A stretch of 22,763 nt of DNA from Didymodactylos carnosus (Eukaryota; Rotifera; Eurotatoria; Philodinida; Philodinidae): positions 1-22,763 of the forward strand of contig CAJNOQ010002763.1 of assembly GCA_905250885.1 (NCBI GenBank), read 5' to 3'. Both the position numbers and the translations under genes were made by a program. The notes under the pieces were generated by a model. The model did not search any database and was not told the DNA's origin. It was given only the letters and a program-made list of their open reading frames with translations. Positions 8,921 to 20,900 of the stretch are shown in pieces (the first letter of the stretch is position 1; each line of letters begins with the position of its first letter).

Positions 8921-11900
8921 GTATGAATTTTCGAATACTGTCAGTTAATCTTCTGAAAGTAATCCCTATTCATTTTTTAGGTGACCAAAATCCAACCGAT
9001 ATGAGCAAGCCATCAAAAGAGGAACAATTGTATAAATTAAAAACTTATCGCGAATTTGATGAGGTAACACATATACGTTAAAATAAAAAAGGATATCTAT
9101 ATTCCTGCTCATTTTAGCATGCAACCATAAGATGTACAGGTATTTTTAGTGTAGAAAAACTAGACAGGTTTTATGTTAGAGCTAACTTAACTTTAATACT
9201 TAAAAATTCTGGCTTCACTTTTATTCTTTTTTCAAGCACAAATCTTAGTAGTTGCTTAGAACTAATAGAATTTTATTTAGTTTCTAGTTAACTTATTAAC
9301 AAATTTATGACTAGGCGAAAAAATTTATCTTTGCCCTGCTTTGTCTTTTAGTGCTTAAGTGTGATAGAATGGGTTTTTTTTTAGAGATAGGCATTTTACA
9401 CACATTATTTACTCCCACCAGGTTTTTTTCAAAAGCTCTTATTGATTTTGTAAATACTGACTTTCTTCTATACATCTGAAATTTTTTTGTAAAAATATGT
9501 CTCATGTGCGGTTTTGTTTATTTGTTTACTACTGTGTTGTCTGGTTAATATACCTTGTATACGTAAATTTTATTCATGCAGTAGCCAACCGCAAATAAAA
9601 GACGAAGAACTGACAAAGGAACGATCTGTGGATATCTTGAAATACCTTGTTTATCTGTGTATCATTGAAGTTTATGTGACATACTTTACTTTGAAGTATA
9701 CAATAATAACAAGGCAAAATAAAGAGCGAAGAGGAATTTTTTTTTTTTCCCATTTTTTATTCTTTTTTGGTTTGTGGGTTTATTGACTTGATATATATGT
9801 GTATATATGAGATAAAAAAACTACATATCATTGCATAGTTTGTTGAAATATCTGAGAGAAGAACTCCTTCTGCACTCTCCTCTCTCTATTGTCAATTCAA
9901 ACCAAAATCGAATAACAACAATCGTAAGATTTACTGAATAGGTTTTTATATGTGTATTTGTGTGTATGTGTCTGTATGTGTGCAAATATCAGTTCAAATC
10001 GAAGAAGAGAAGAAAAAGTCAATAAATACTCACATTCCCTATTTAATGTGGCTTTTTTGGAGAGGGATCTTTTTGACTTTTAAATGACCTGCATCGGAAT
10101 CGGCTTCGTCTTTGTTGTTGCTGTTAGGCTCGGAACATATATCTCCGAAATGGTGCATTTTTTACTTTGAGATTAGAACTAACTGGACTCCTGAGTATTT
10201 GACCTTGAACGAGTTTTTAATAGACTTATTATTTAGTTTCAAAATTGTAGAGTTGAATTATCCGGGTTTTAATTCAAGTATATTAGACTACACTTGAGAA
10301 GAAGAAGACCACACTTTAGAGAAAGAAGTTTTTTAAATTTAATCTTATATATGTGACTACAGCTTTCTACAATCTCACTATCTTCATATTAACTTTATGC
10401 AAAAAGCCTATTGACTAAGTACTTAAATGGGTTTTTTCTTCTTCTAGGAATTGACAGAGCTCAAACGTGAAAATTTCAATTTAAAATTACGAATATATTT
10501 TTTGGAAAATCCACACGTTGAGCAATCGAATAGTGAGGTAAGTCAAAACAAAATTAGTTTGTAATCACATCTCTTTTAATAACTTAAATTGTTATTTATT
10601 TTAGCTTATCGAACAACTACGAACCGAATCTGAAGTTTTAAAACAACAACTCAATCAAAAAAAGTAAGTAACTAAAGATATTAGCGTGCATAGTTGAATT
10701 TGAAATATTTTGACAAACACACCAAAAAAAAGAATCCTCGTGTCGTTTTTCAGATATTTTGAACGAATTACACTTTTCTTATTATGAAGAACAGATATTA
10801 GAGTTTGAGAATTTTTGATGAGTGTATGTAACCGCCACCTCTTGAAAAACTTATGTCAAAAAAAGAGCAAAGAACGACTATAGTTTTGTTTGCTTGTTAT
10901 AACCAATTACGTCCGTTCCCACATAAATGTTTGAGGTGACAATGACACCGCAGAGTTCTTTACACTCAGTGTACGACTTCGAAGATTAATTCTAAAGCAA
11001 ACTGCGTACCGATTGTCTTTTATTTGAGACATTTCAACTGTCTTATACTGAGAGCACTGCTAGTTATAACCACCTAAAGTGAATAAACTTGTTTCTTTTT
11101 TAAATATTAAAGAAATAAATATATAATCGAATAGAACCTGGACATATAATTCAAAACGTAGTAAATTATAAGAAATCGATCAACGTTTATACTTCTATTT
11201 TTCTTCTCTACGACAAGTACTCCTTCTACTTGAAAGGAAAAAAAATTTTTTTCTTTATGAGTTGTGGTTTTGTTGAATTTATTATATACTTCTTTTATCT
11301 TACTCTGGTCATATAAAAGAATTCCATACGTTTTTGTTTTAAACACTTTACTGCTCATTTATATGTTTAAGACTTAAATAATGTGTCGAATATATTCGTG
11401 TCGCGTAAATGAATCTATACCTGCTAATAACGAAAGATATTTCACAGAAAATCATTGACACTCTACACATACCCTTGAACGGTCGAGTTTAATTAATGTA
11501 CATAACACTTACAAACACGTTTTTTTATTTTGATACACCACCCATGGTGAAGGGTTGTTCCTAAGGATGTTAACAATATTCTGGACGCTAGTATTTTTCA
11601 GCTTCGTTTCTATAAGTGTCTGAATACGCTTTTTAACTTTCAACTAAATCTCTTTCGATAATAATTTAATAATAATGTTCTAGATAAGATTCAGTTCGTC
11701 AGCCAAGGTATTATTTACTATTTTTCCAGAATCAAATAACAACAATCGTAAGATTTTACTGCGTAGTTTTTTATATGTGTATATGCGTATATGTGTGCAA
11801 ATATCAGTTCAAATCGAAGAAGAGAAGAAAAAGTCAATAAATACTCACATTCCCTATTTAATGTGGCTTTTTTGGAGAGAGAGCTGTTTAACTTTTTAAT

Positions 11901-14900
11901 ATTCTATTCTGGACGCTTATATTTTTCAGTTTCGTTTTCGTAAGTGTCGATTTGAATACGCTTTCAACTAAAACTCTTAGCATAATAATTTGAAATCAAT
12001 ATTCATGATAAGACTCAGTTCATCAGTCAAGTTATTTTGGGAAACTCTGTCAAGAAGAGTTGAGGTTACATACTGATTTTCCATATTTGTTTTAACCCCT
12101 CCTTTCCTAGTAGGTCTAGTACTTACCTTAAAACGCACCAGTATTCAACTTGACAGGCATTGGTATTCATCTTAAAGTAAGGCGGATCAAATTCAAACTT
12201 CCCGTGCCATTTTATTTTTGGCTTAGTTATACATCAATAGATAGAGCTCGACAAGCTGATCAAGAATATCTACGTTCTAGCTATAAAAAAATTGGTTTCT
12301 CAATGAAAAATCTTCAAAATACTTGAGGGGTGTACAATTTCGAAAAATCCTCCGGTTTCAAAAGAATTCAAAGTATTTTTTTTTTTCGTTCTTCTCACCT
12401 TTCAAAAATATTTTTTTCAGATTCAGTATTAGACCCTGAATATGAGAATGATGCTTGATCGAGGTTGACGTCATGACATCAACCTCGATCAAGCATCATT
12501 CTCATATTCAGGGTTTAATGCTGAATCTGTAAAAAAAATATTTTTGAAAGGTGAGAAGAACGAAAAAAAAATATTTTAAATCCTTTTGAAACCGGAGAGT
12601 TTTTCGAAATTGTATACCCCTCAAGTATTTTGAAGATTTTTCATTGAGAAACCAATTTTTTATAGCTAGAACGTAGATATTCTTGATCAGCTTGTCGAGC
12701 TCTATCGATTGATGTATAACTAAGCCAAAAATAAAATGGCATAAGACGTTTGGATTTGCGCCTTATAACTAAATGAAAATGTTATTAGCAACCGCATAAT
12801 CAAGGTTAGAAAATAAATCAGAGTTGAATCATTACACCGAAAAATAAAGATTAATTTATTTTTTATGAGTTATGCTCAGTTAAACTATTAAATGAAGGGT
12901 ATAGGAGTTTCACAATTTTAGCCCTAATAGCGGCTGCCCTGCCAAGGCTTTTTACTATTTTTTCAGAATCAAATAACAACAATCGTAAGATTTACTGAGT
13001 AGTTTTTTATATGTGTATTTGTGTGTATGTGTCTGTATGTGTGCAAATATCAGTTCAAATCGAAGAAGAGAAGAAAAAGTCAATAAATACTCACATTCCC
13101 TATTTAATGTGGCTTTTTTTGGAGAGAGAGCTGTTTAACTTTTTAATATTCTATTCTGGACGCTGATATTTTTCAATTTGGTTTTCGTAAGTGTCGATCT
13201 GAATACGCTTTCAACTAAAACTCTTAGCATAATAATTTGAAATCAATATTCATGATAAGACTCAGTTTATCAATCAAGTTGTTTTTACCATTTTTCGTGT
13301 CTAGCTAATGAAGACTTTTTTCTTGAAATTGTCAACTAAATTAATTCCTTCTATCTGTTAATAGGATTGAAATTATTAAATCAACCGTTGGAATAGGTCA
13401 GAATTTTGTCGATTTTGTATAAAAACAGAAGTTTTCACCGATTCTGACCAATTTCAACGATTAATTTAATAATTTCAATCCTATTAACAGAGATACATGA
13501 AACGAAACTGAGTTTGTCTCATAGAAATACTTGGTAGACATTTGGAATTCTTATTGGCGAAAAATAATGATCTTTTAAGTATCCACTTAGAATTGTCGCA
13601 TTTCTAATGAATGATACTCATTAATGTTCATTTTTCGTCTGATCGTTCGACCAATGAATTTTAATTTATTATCAGATTTATACATCTCGTATTTATAAAC
13701 ATTCAGTTTTAAAAGAATTTTATCTTAAAAAAAAAACTGTGGGATATATTATACAGTCATTATATGACACAAACAAAAGACAAACAGAATAAAGTCTAAA
13801 ACAAAACGAAAAGAATTTTAAATCAAACTATCGCATAAATTATATAACTATCTTTTTAAATTGTACAAAAGAATAAAATATAGAGCGTTCAAACTAACAA
13901 TACTAGTTTTATGATTAAATTTTACACTCCTATACTTCTCAAGATTGAGAACAACGAGAATTATATAAAAGAAAAGAAGTGAATTTAAATAATGTTAATT
14001 TTTGTGTATGTACATATGTTATAATGTATGGGAATTAATAAGAAAATACGTTTATTAACAAGAAAAATAGTTGTTATTGAATGCTATTTATATTTATTCT
14101 AAATTCGTTCATCCTAGACAAAAAAGAAAAAAGATTTTTCAGAGACATTTGCAATCGACAGAAGATCTGATGAATGAAAAAATGACTATTTTGAAATCTT
14201 AACTTTATTTCTACTATTATCCGTTCGATGTGATATCTGTAAATCTCTTTTACATTAAAACAACTATAAAATTAAAACTTGATTCAGTTATCCTCACCTG
14301 AGATAAAAAAACAATATTTTTCTCCCAAAAGAAATCGCTCACAGTATACTATTGATTTGGCGACAAATTCTATTGTTTACTATAACATTAAAAAATTATA
14401 ACATTTTGTGTTTCATTTAAGTATGTTAGCATGTTTATTGACTCTATTGTATCTAAAAATATAATTTTTAGAGCTATTATTCCTACTACAAATTCTTCTT
14501 ATCTATTTAGCACCGGTTCACAAAGTCAAGATCTTAGTAGTAGCAGTAATACAATTATTCCTTTAGCATCTGATGATGAACATAAATCACTATTAGCCGA
14601 ATTCGATCAATTACGCAAAAGTTATCAAACACTATTAAATTCTTACCGTCAACAACAAGCAATAATGTCACAAAGATCGACATCATCGACGAGAAGAACG
14701 CACATAACTCACAGTGTAGATTCGGGATTAGAAACAACGGGTGGAACAACAACATTTAACACATTAGATACACGAGCAATCGAACAGAGAGGTTATGAAA
14801 CTGGTCGACGTGAAAGAGAAAACGAAATCCAGGCGTTACAAGAACACATTAAAACTTTAGAAACAGTATGAATTGTTTATATTAGTTTATATCTATATTT

Positions 14901-17900
14901 CTACATAATCCGATAAATTTAATTTTATTTATTTCAGACTTTAAGACATAGTCAAATTGATCAACAAAGTGCTGAAGTAAGAACAGACTACGGGCTAATT
15001 TAATTTTTGGATAGTTAAAGAATCTTTGCTACCTATTTGTAAAACTTTTTTTAGCCGTTGGTTGCAAGAATTAGTTTTCATTACCCGATGGTAAACGCTC
15101 TAGTTCCTAGTGTTAAATTTTTACTTTTTGCTTTAATGCTTGTATACATATTCTGGTAGAATAGTATGTGATACTGTATTAACGGTTGCGTCAATGTTGA
15201 AACGACAACCTTTCTTCCGTTTAGCTTACATTCAAAACAATTTTAACAGTTTTGTTACTGCGCAAACTTAGACATAAATAATATCAATCTATCTTTAGCT
15301 AACAGTGCTCCTATTGAATCACCTAAGAGAGAGAGACTTCTTATTATGTAGCTACAAGATTAGATAGAAACAGACAAAACTGTTATGAAGATAATAGGAA
15401 AAATTAAGAATGTAGAAAGTATTGATTCCCATTGATGTACTCAAACGATTTCGTTTACTAGCTGTTGCTTCTTCGCTTTAGAATAAAAATTATTTATTTG
15501 AAAAATTACTTATATAGTTCTTATCGATTAATACGAAACTTCTATTCTTAAACGCATATTTTTCTTTGCTGCTGCTAGTTGAACGTATTTTTACTTTTTT
15601 GGCTTCTTCTATGAGAACTTTATTAGTTTCACGATTATAATATCGAGTCTATTAATTTTTTATGATATTTAGGCTAAGTTTTCTTTTATTTAAAGTCACT
15701 TTTTATTGAATACGTACATATTTCAAAGTTTTGTTATTTCCAGAGACGATAATATACATATACATATTTAAATTTTATTCATAGGGATGATATTCTTGTC
15801 CAAGCTGAGTTTCTGACTTTATAATAGGAACATCTTCACAGACTTAAACAGTTCCAAATTAATAAAAGGACATGGGGCATACATGTGTTAGTTGCATACA
15901 AAAGAACTAGATTGTCGACCAGAGTCTAAGAATCGTTTCATTTGAGCGAATATAAAAAATGAGCTTTACTAAAACTGATTCATTTGTTTTCTGTTATAAC
16001 ATCAATCTTGCTCGAGTTTACATTAACAAACTTAATTTCTTATGTGAATGTGCTTAATTTTACATCTATTTTTATAAAGATTAACATCCAAAGTGCTAGT
16101 TCCAGTAGTTATGTTGAAAAATAAAGTTCGATGTTGACCTATTCTTTCTTTGTTTTTTTTTGCAGCAGGAGTCCACCACCAGTATAGATTACAGCGATGA
16201 ATTAAGAGCTCGGGATACAATAATTGAGGTAAATGTGAAGAATTATTAGCACTAGTTAGATCAGTATCTATAATTTCTTTATGTTTTTAGGAACTTAAAC
16301 GATCGATTAATTCAACAACAGAACATTTACGTAATTCGGTTCTAGTGGCACTACCACCGGCGAATATTCCTGATGATGTAACAGTGCAGAATTATAAGAA
16401 TGTGGATAGAAAATGTGGCTCTCATTCTTTTTTTAGAGCAGTCGACGTCGAGTAGAAGAATTACAAGACGAAGTACAAACACATTTAAAAACCATTGAGG
16501 TAGAGATAGTTTAGTAGAACTTTGTTCTTTAAAGTGCAATTTATTTATTATTTGTAGACATTAAGAGTAGAATGCTCTGATTTAAGAAGTTCAGAACAAA
16601 AATTAAGATTGCAAATTGATCAATTTGTATCCGCACTCCGCGTATCCGTAGCATTTGACCGTCATGGGGTAAGTAAAATGCTTTGTTTTACTTAGGACGT
16701 TACAAAAACCAGAGATTTCACATAATTTTATAAAACTCCTGTTAATAAAAATGAATAAGGATGTAAGTTTAGATGTTAGAAAAACAATACAGTCGAAAGA
16801 AGAAAATATATCAAGTTTTTATTCATCATATTTCTGTTGTTGAAGAAAAATATTTCGAGAGATACCGGGAAAATATACTGTAGATACGTTAGATTTCAAA
16901 AAAATTTTCTAAGGAAAAATAATATTATTTGGTAATTTTAATTTTGAAATAGTAGTTCACATTTCTTTGAATCAATGTCAGATACAACATATATAACTCA
17001 CTTTTTGCATATGAAAAATAGAATTTTCTCTAATCCCTCCCTGTATACATTGATAAATTTTGTACGCAACATCGTCTACATGAAAATATTTTTCTTTGTA
17101 GTAATGTAGAGATTTGAAACCTCTTATTATTTTTTTTGGTGAGGATTATTTACTATTTTTTATCGCTCAAAATCTAAATTTATCCCAAACTTTTGAAACA
17201 CATGTTATTTGACTCAGTTTTTGACAGTGACTTTGAGCATGACTTTGGTTTTGCGAAAAAACTTGCTATAGCTCGATGTACTCTGTTCAACCATGCCAAA
17301 TAATATGAAAAAACAACAACATTTTGTTGTCTGTTTGAATTTTCGGCACTTTATATACCATACGAAAACCCTGAAAATTTTCTACAGTATTTGTTTCAAT
17401 ATTTATTTGCTGTTATCAGAGACGTTCTAATTAAAAAGTAAGACAAAAATTATTAATCAATTAATTACAATGCAGTACTGTAAGAGTTCTTTTATATTTA
17501 AAAAAAATTGAGGATCCGATATTTCTGTTTACCAAGATAACTCTTAATCTGACGAACAGTTTAATATGTGACATGTTTCTAAATAGTTTTAATTTCATGA
17601 AGAAAGTAATCATACAAGCATCCGTAGTTCAACTTTCGCCAACGTTTTTTCCACTTGCTTCCCAAAAATAGATTTTACCGACATCTCTCTAGGCTTTCTC
17701 TCCAGTAATACTAAATACTGCATCTATAGTGGTATACTGAAGAAAACCTTTGCATATCAGTCAAAAGAGCAGAAAATGAGCTACGAACTGCTATAAAAGT
17801 TGAGTAGATAGCGGAATATTAAGCGCAATAAAGTGCTTCCGGGGACTAAAATTGATATCTAGTCGATTACATAGGTATATCAGACGTTGAGAAAAGCCAT

Positions 17901-20900
17901 CGATTTTGTTCATCTGGCTATCCGCACTTTCGAAACACTAAATTAATCATTTTACAAGAAAAACATAAACTACTTGAAATATGATTCACTGATCATCTCC
18001 TCTACAACTCTGGATAACAATCTTACGATAGAATTCTATATAAGATTGTAAGCATGCTATAAATAAAATATAGCAAATAATAATCTTAAATAAGACCTAG
18101 GATTTCTGTCGTAGTTATATATAAACTTTCTACTGGTTCATATCATAGCATTGAATCTAGTAGGGTTCTGTGATACAAAACCTTCGAAGCAACATATAGA
18201 GCAGCAGCTGGAAAAGAATAATACAGCTGCATGGATATTATCTAGCAACTTAACCGTGAAGAAAAATAAGAGCTTTCAGAATCACTACTACGTCATAATA
18301 ACCTCTTTTTCTTCTGTTTCAGAGCTCAGTTGTGCACGATGATTATCAAATCCGTCACATAAAAGTGAGTTATATTGTACTTTTTAAAGCATCTGTCACA
18401 ATCTTTCTTCATCATCTTTAGGATGTAAAATCAGCTGTTGCTCAAGTAACCAAAAATCTGATGTATGACGCTGAAAATTTGACAAGTTTGACCAGTCGCG
18501 TAACAATCCTTGTTCAAGAACAAGAAGAGGTAAATTTCTAGCTATCTTCAAGTACTAATATCATCGTGAACCGCTGTATTTAGTGGCAAGGAAAATTACA
18601 GAGATTGCAACAACAAATAACACAAAAAGACGTTTACATTCAGGTACATTACTAGAAGATCCACCAACCTTTTCAACTCAGCATATACCCGAAACCAGTC
18701 TAACTAGGCAGTTGTGATGGTGCACATGAATTCTTATTTTAGCAATTAGAACGTCGAGAATCTGAACTTGAATTGACCATAAAGCAACGTTACACGGAAA
18801 GAATTAACCGACTGGAGCTAGAATTAGTTGAAGTAAGACACTAACACAAGACTCTATAGAACTACATTTCTCGAGATCTTCTTCATTTCTATAGGAAAGA
18901 AGCCGATTCGAATCACAGCTACTGGTAAGTCAATGCTGTCTAAAATCGGTATAGCAAAGTGAGCTTCATTTATGTATTAAATAGTCCTACAAACAACAGA
19001 TCGAAGTTTACAAATTAGATACACGAACAGTAGAACTGGAGCGAGAACTTCAGGTGAATAACATAGCTGATAAATATTCCACTTGGAGTCTACCACGCGT
19101 GTAATATTTCAGAGCTGGAAAGAGAAATATCAGCGACTCGAATTTGAAGTAAGTTTTCGGAAAAATGAATGTCGATCTAGCAGACTGATCAGCACAAAAA
19201 TAATGACACACCAAAGCTATTCTCTCTTTTGTAATAGGAACACCGTGAACTACAGCTTGTACTTCAAGTAAGTCATTATTCACTCATCCATCAGCATTTT
19301 TAATAATATAACATTGATGAAGAACTTTTTCATTTTAACAGGAAAAGAGTCGATTAGAATCACAACTAATGGTAAGTCAATGTAATGGCGGATCCGGCCC
19401 ACGGTACGTGCGGCCGCTCGTACCTTTTAACAAACAAACTGTTTTTTCCCAGCAGAACTCTCTTAGAAAATATGCTTCTATGACGACCGCACGTACCAAA
19501 GAATAATTCTGAATCCGTCACTGAGTCAACGCAGTTTTCTAAAAGTGGTGTGCTAATATGAGTTTCATTTATTTGTTATACAGTCGTATAGAGAACAGAT
19601 CCAGGTACTCGAACGAAGCACGCAATCAATCGAATTGGAAAGAGAAATTAAGGTAAGTCGTTTGGCAGCTGAACAACTTTTTCTCTAATCATGTCTGATA
19701 TGCAACCATCACCACTCTTCTTTTGCAGACATACAAAGAACAACTTCGTCAAATTCAGTACGAGCACCAACAAGAAACTGAATCGCTTCGATTGCGTTAC
19801 AATGAGGTATGATTAACTCTACACATGTGATGATTCTTTAACTTCTGATCGTCCGATAGGAACGAAGAAGTTGGGAGCAGGAAATTCGTTCAAAAGATCA
19901 AGAACTGACGGTAATAACATAGCTTATAAATATTCTACTTGGAGTCTCCTATATGTGCAATATTTCAGAGCTGGAAAGAGAAATATCAGCGATTCGAATT
20001 AGAAGTAAGTTTTCGGAAAAATGAATGTCGATCTAGCAGGCTGATCAGCACAAAAATAATGACACACCAAAGCTATTCTCTCTTTTGTAATAGGAACACC
20101 GTGAACTACAACTTGTACTTCAAGTAAGCATTGTTCACTCATTCATCAGCATTTTTAATAATGTATCATTGACGAAGAACGTTTTCATTTTAACAGGAAA
20201 AGAGTCGATTAGAATCACAACTTGTGGTAAGTCAATACTTTTTCTAAAAGCGGTGTGCTAATGTTAGTTTCATTTATTTATTATACAGTCGTACAGAGAA
20301 CAGATCCAGGTACTCGAACGAAGCACGCAATCAATCGAATTAGAAAGAGAAATTAAAGTAAGTAGCTGTCAGTTGAACAAAAGAACACCTTTAAGTTGTT
20401 GTCTATTTTTTGACCTCCTTTCCATGGTGAAAACACCCGATGAAAGTGATGTCGGTTTTCATGCTCGGTGTCTTGCTATCAGTTTAAAACCTGGTGTAAC
20501 ACCGGGAAGTAAAACTTTGTATGCAAAACCGTGTACCTTCAAGAGGAAGATAAAAGAAACTACTCCTTGAAAAATCGAACATGGGATGCTCGACCAATAG
20601 GAATTATTAGAACGAGGAACAACCCATTGATCTCAGAAACTTTAGAGGGCGCACTCATTCTGTTTTCGGATAGATTTCAGTAAAAGGTTCGACACATTAT
20701 AAAAACTTGTCAGCTGAAGGAAACAACACCTTGAAGTTGTTGTATATTTTTTCACATTTTTTACTCAATAATGTCTGATGTGCAACCATCATCACTCTTC
20801 TTTTGCAGACATACAAAGAACAACTTCGTCAAATTCAGTACGAGCACCAACAAGAAACTGAATCGCTTCGATTGCGTTACAATGAGGTATGATTAACTCT

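Larger units (their letters stand above)
10664..14510 (+). other. Large repeat-filled intron of the CM1 gene (3.8 kb)
   Basis: GTAAGT donor to ATCTATTTAG acceptor, phase 2, matching the single leading base of the next exon. It is filled with a duplicated about 310-nt segment, a 584-bp palindrome and a small inverted repeat, listed separately. No exon inside is required by the reading frame. Confidence 0.65.

Noticed and set aside
9514-9786. Open frame containing KDEELTKERSVDILKYL
   Set aside because: It begins and ends in T-rich noise, and exon 2 joins the CM1 core exon perfectly without it.
11107-11358. Minus-strand 83-codon open frame in the large intron
   Set aside because: Lys/Phe/Tyr/Ile-rich composition typical of AT-rich noncoding DNA, with no recognisable motif.
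11730-11747. Possible 18-nt microexon (also at 12967-12984) between a CAG acceptor and a GTAAGA donor
   Set aside because: In the phase set by exon 4 it meets a stop after two codons, and it is part of a duplicated intronic repeat.
14431-14510. Met 14431 as a start codon of a separate gene
   Set aside because: The segment before 14511 is AT-rich intron sequence, and the acceptor at 14510 joins exon 4 in the right phase.
19388-19420. BamHI and NotI sites (GGATCC, GCGGCCGC) suggesting vector contamination
   Set aside because: The GC-rich block has inverted ends, an 8-bp target duplication and an empty site in paralogous introns, which fits a natural transposon insertion.
20373-20570. 65-codon open frame inside the A'-to-E intron
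   Set aside because: The related intron at 22105 does not keep it open, and no splice signals frame it.
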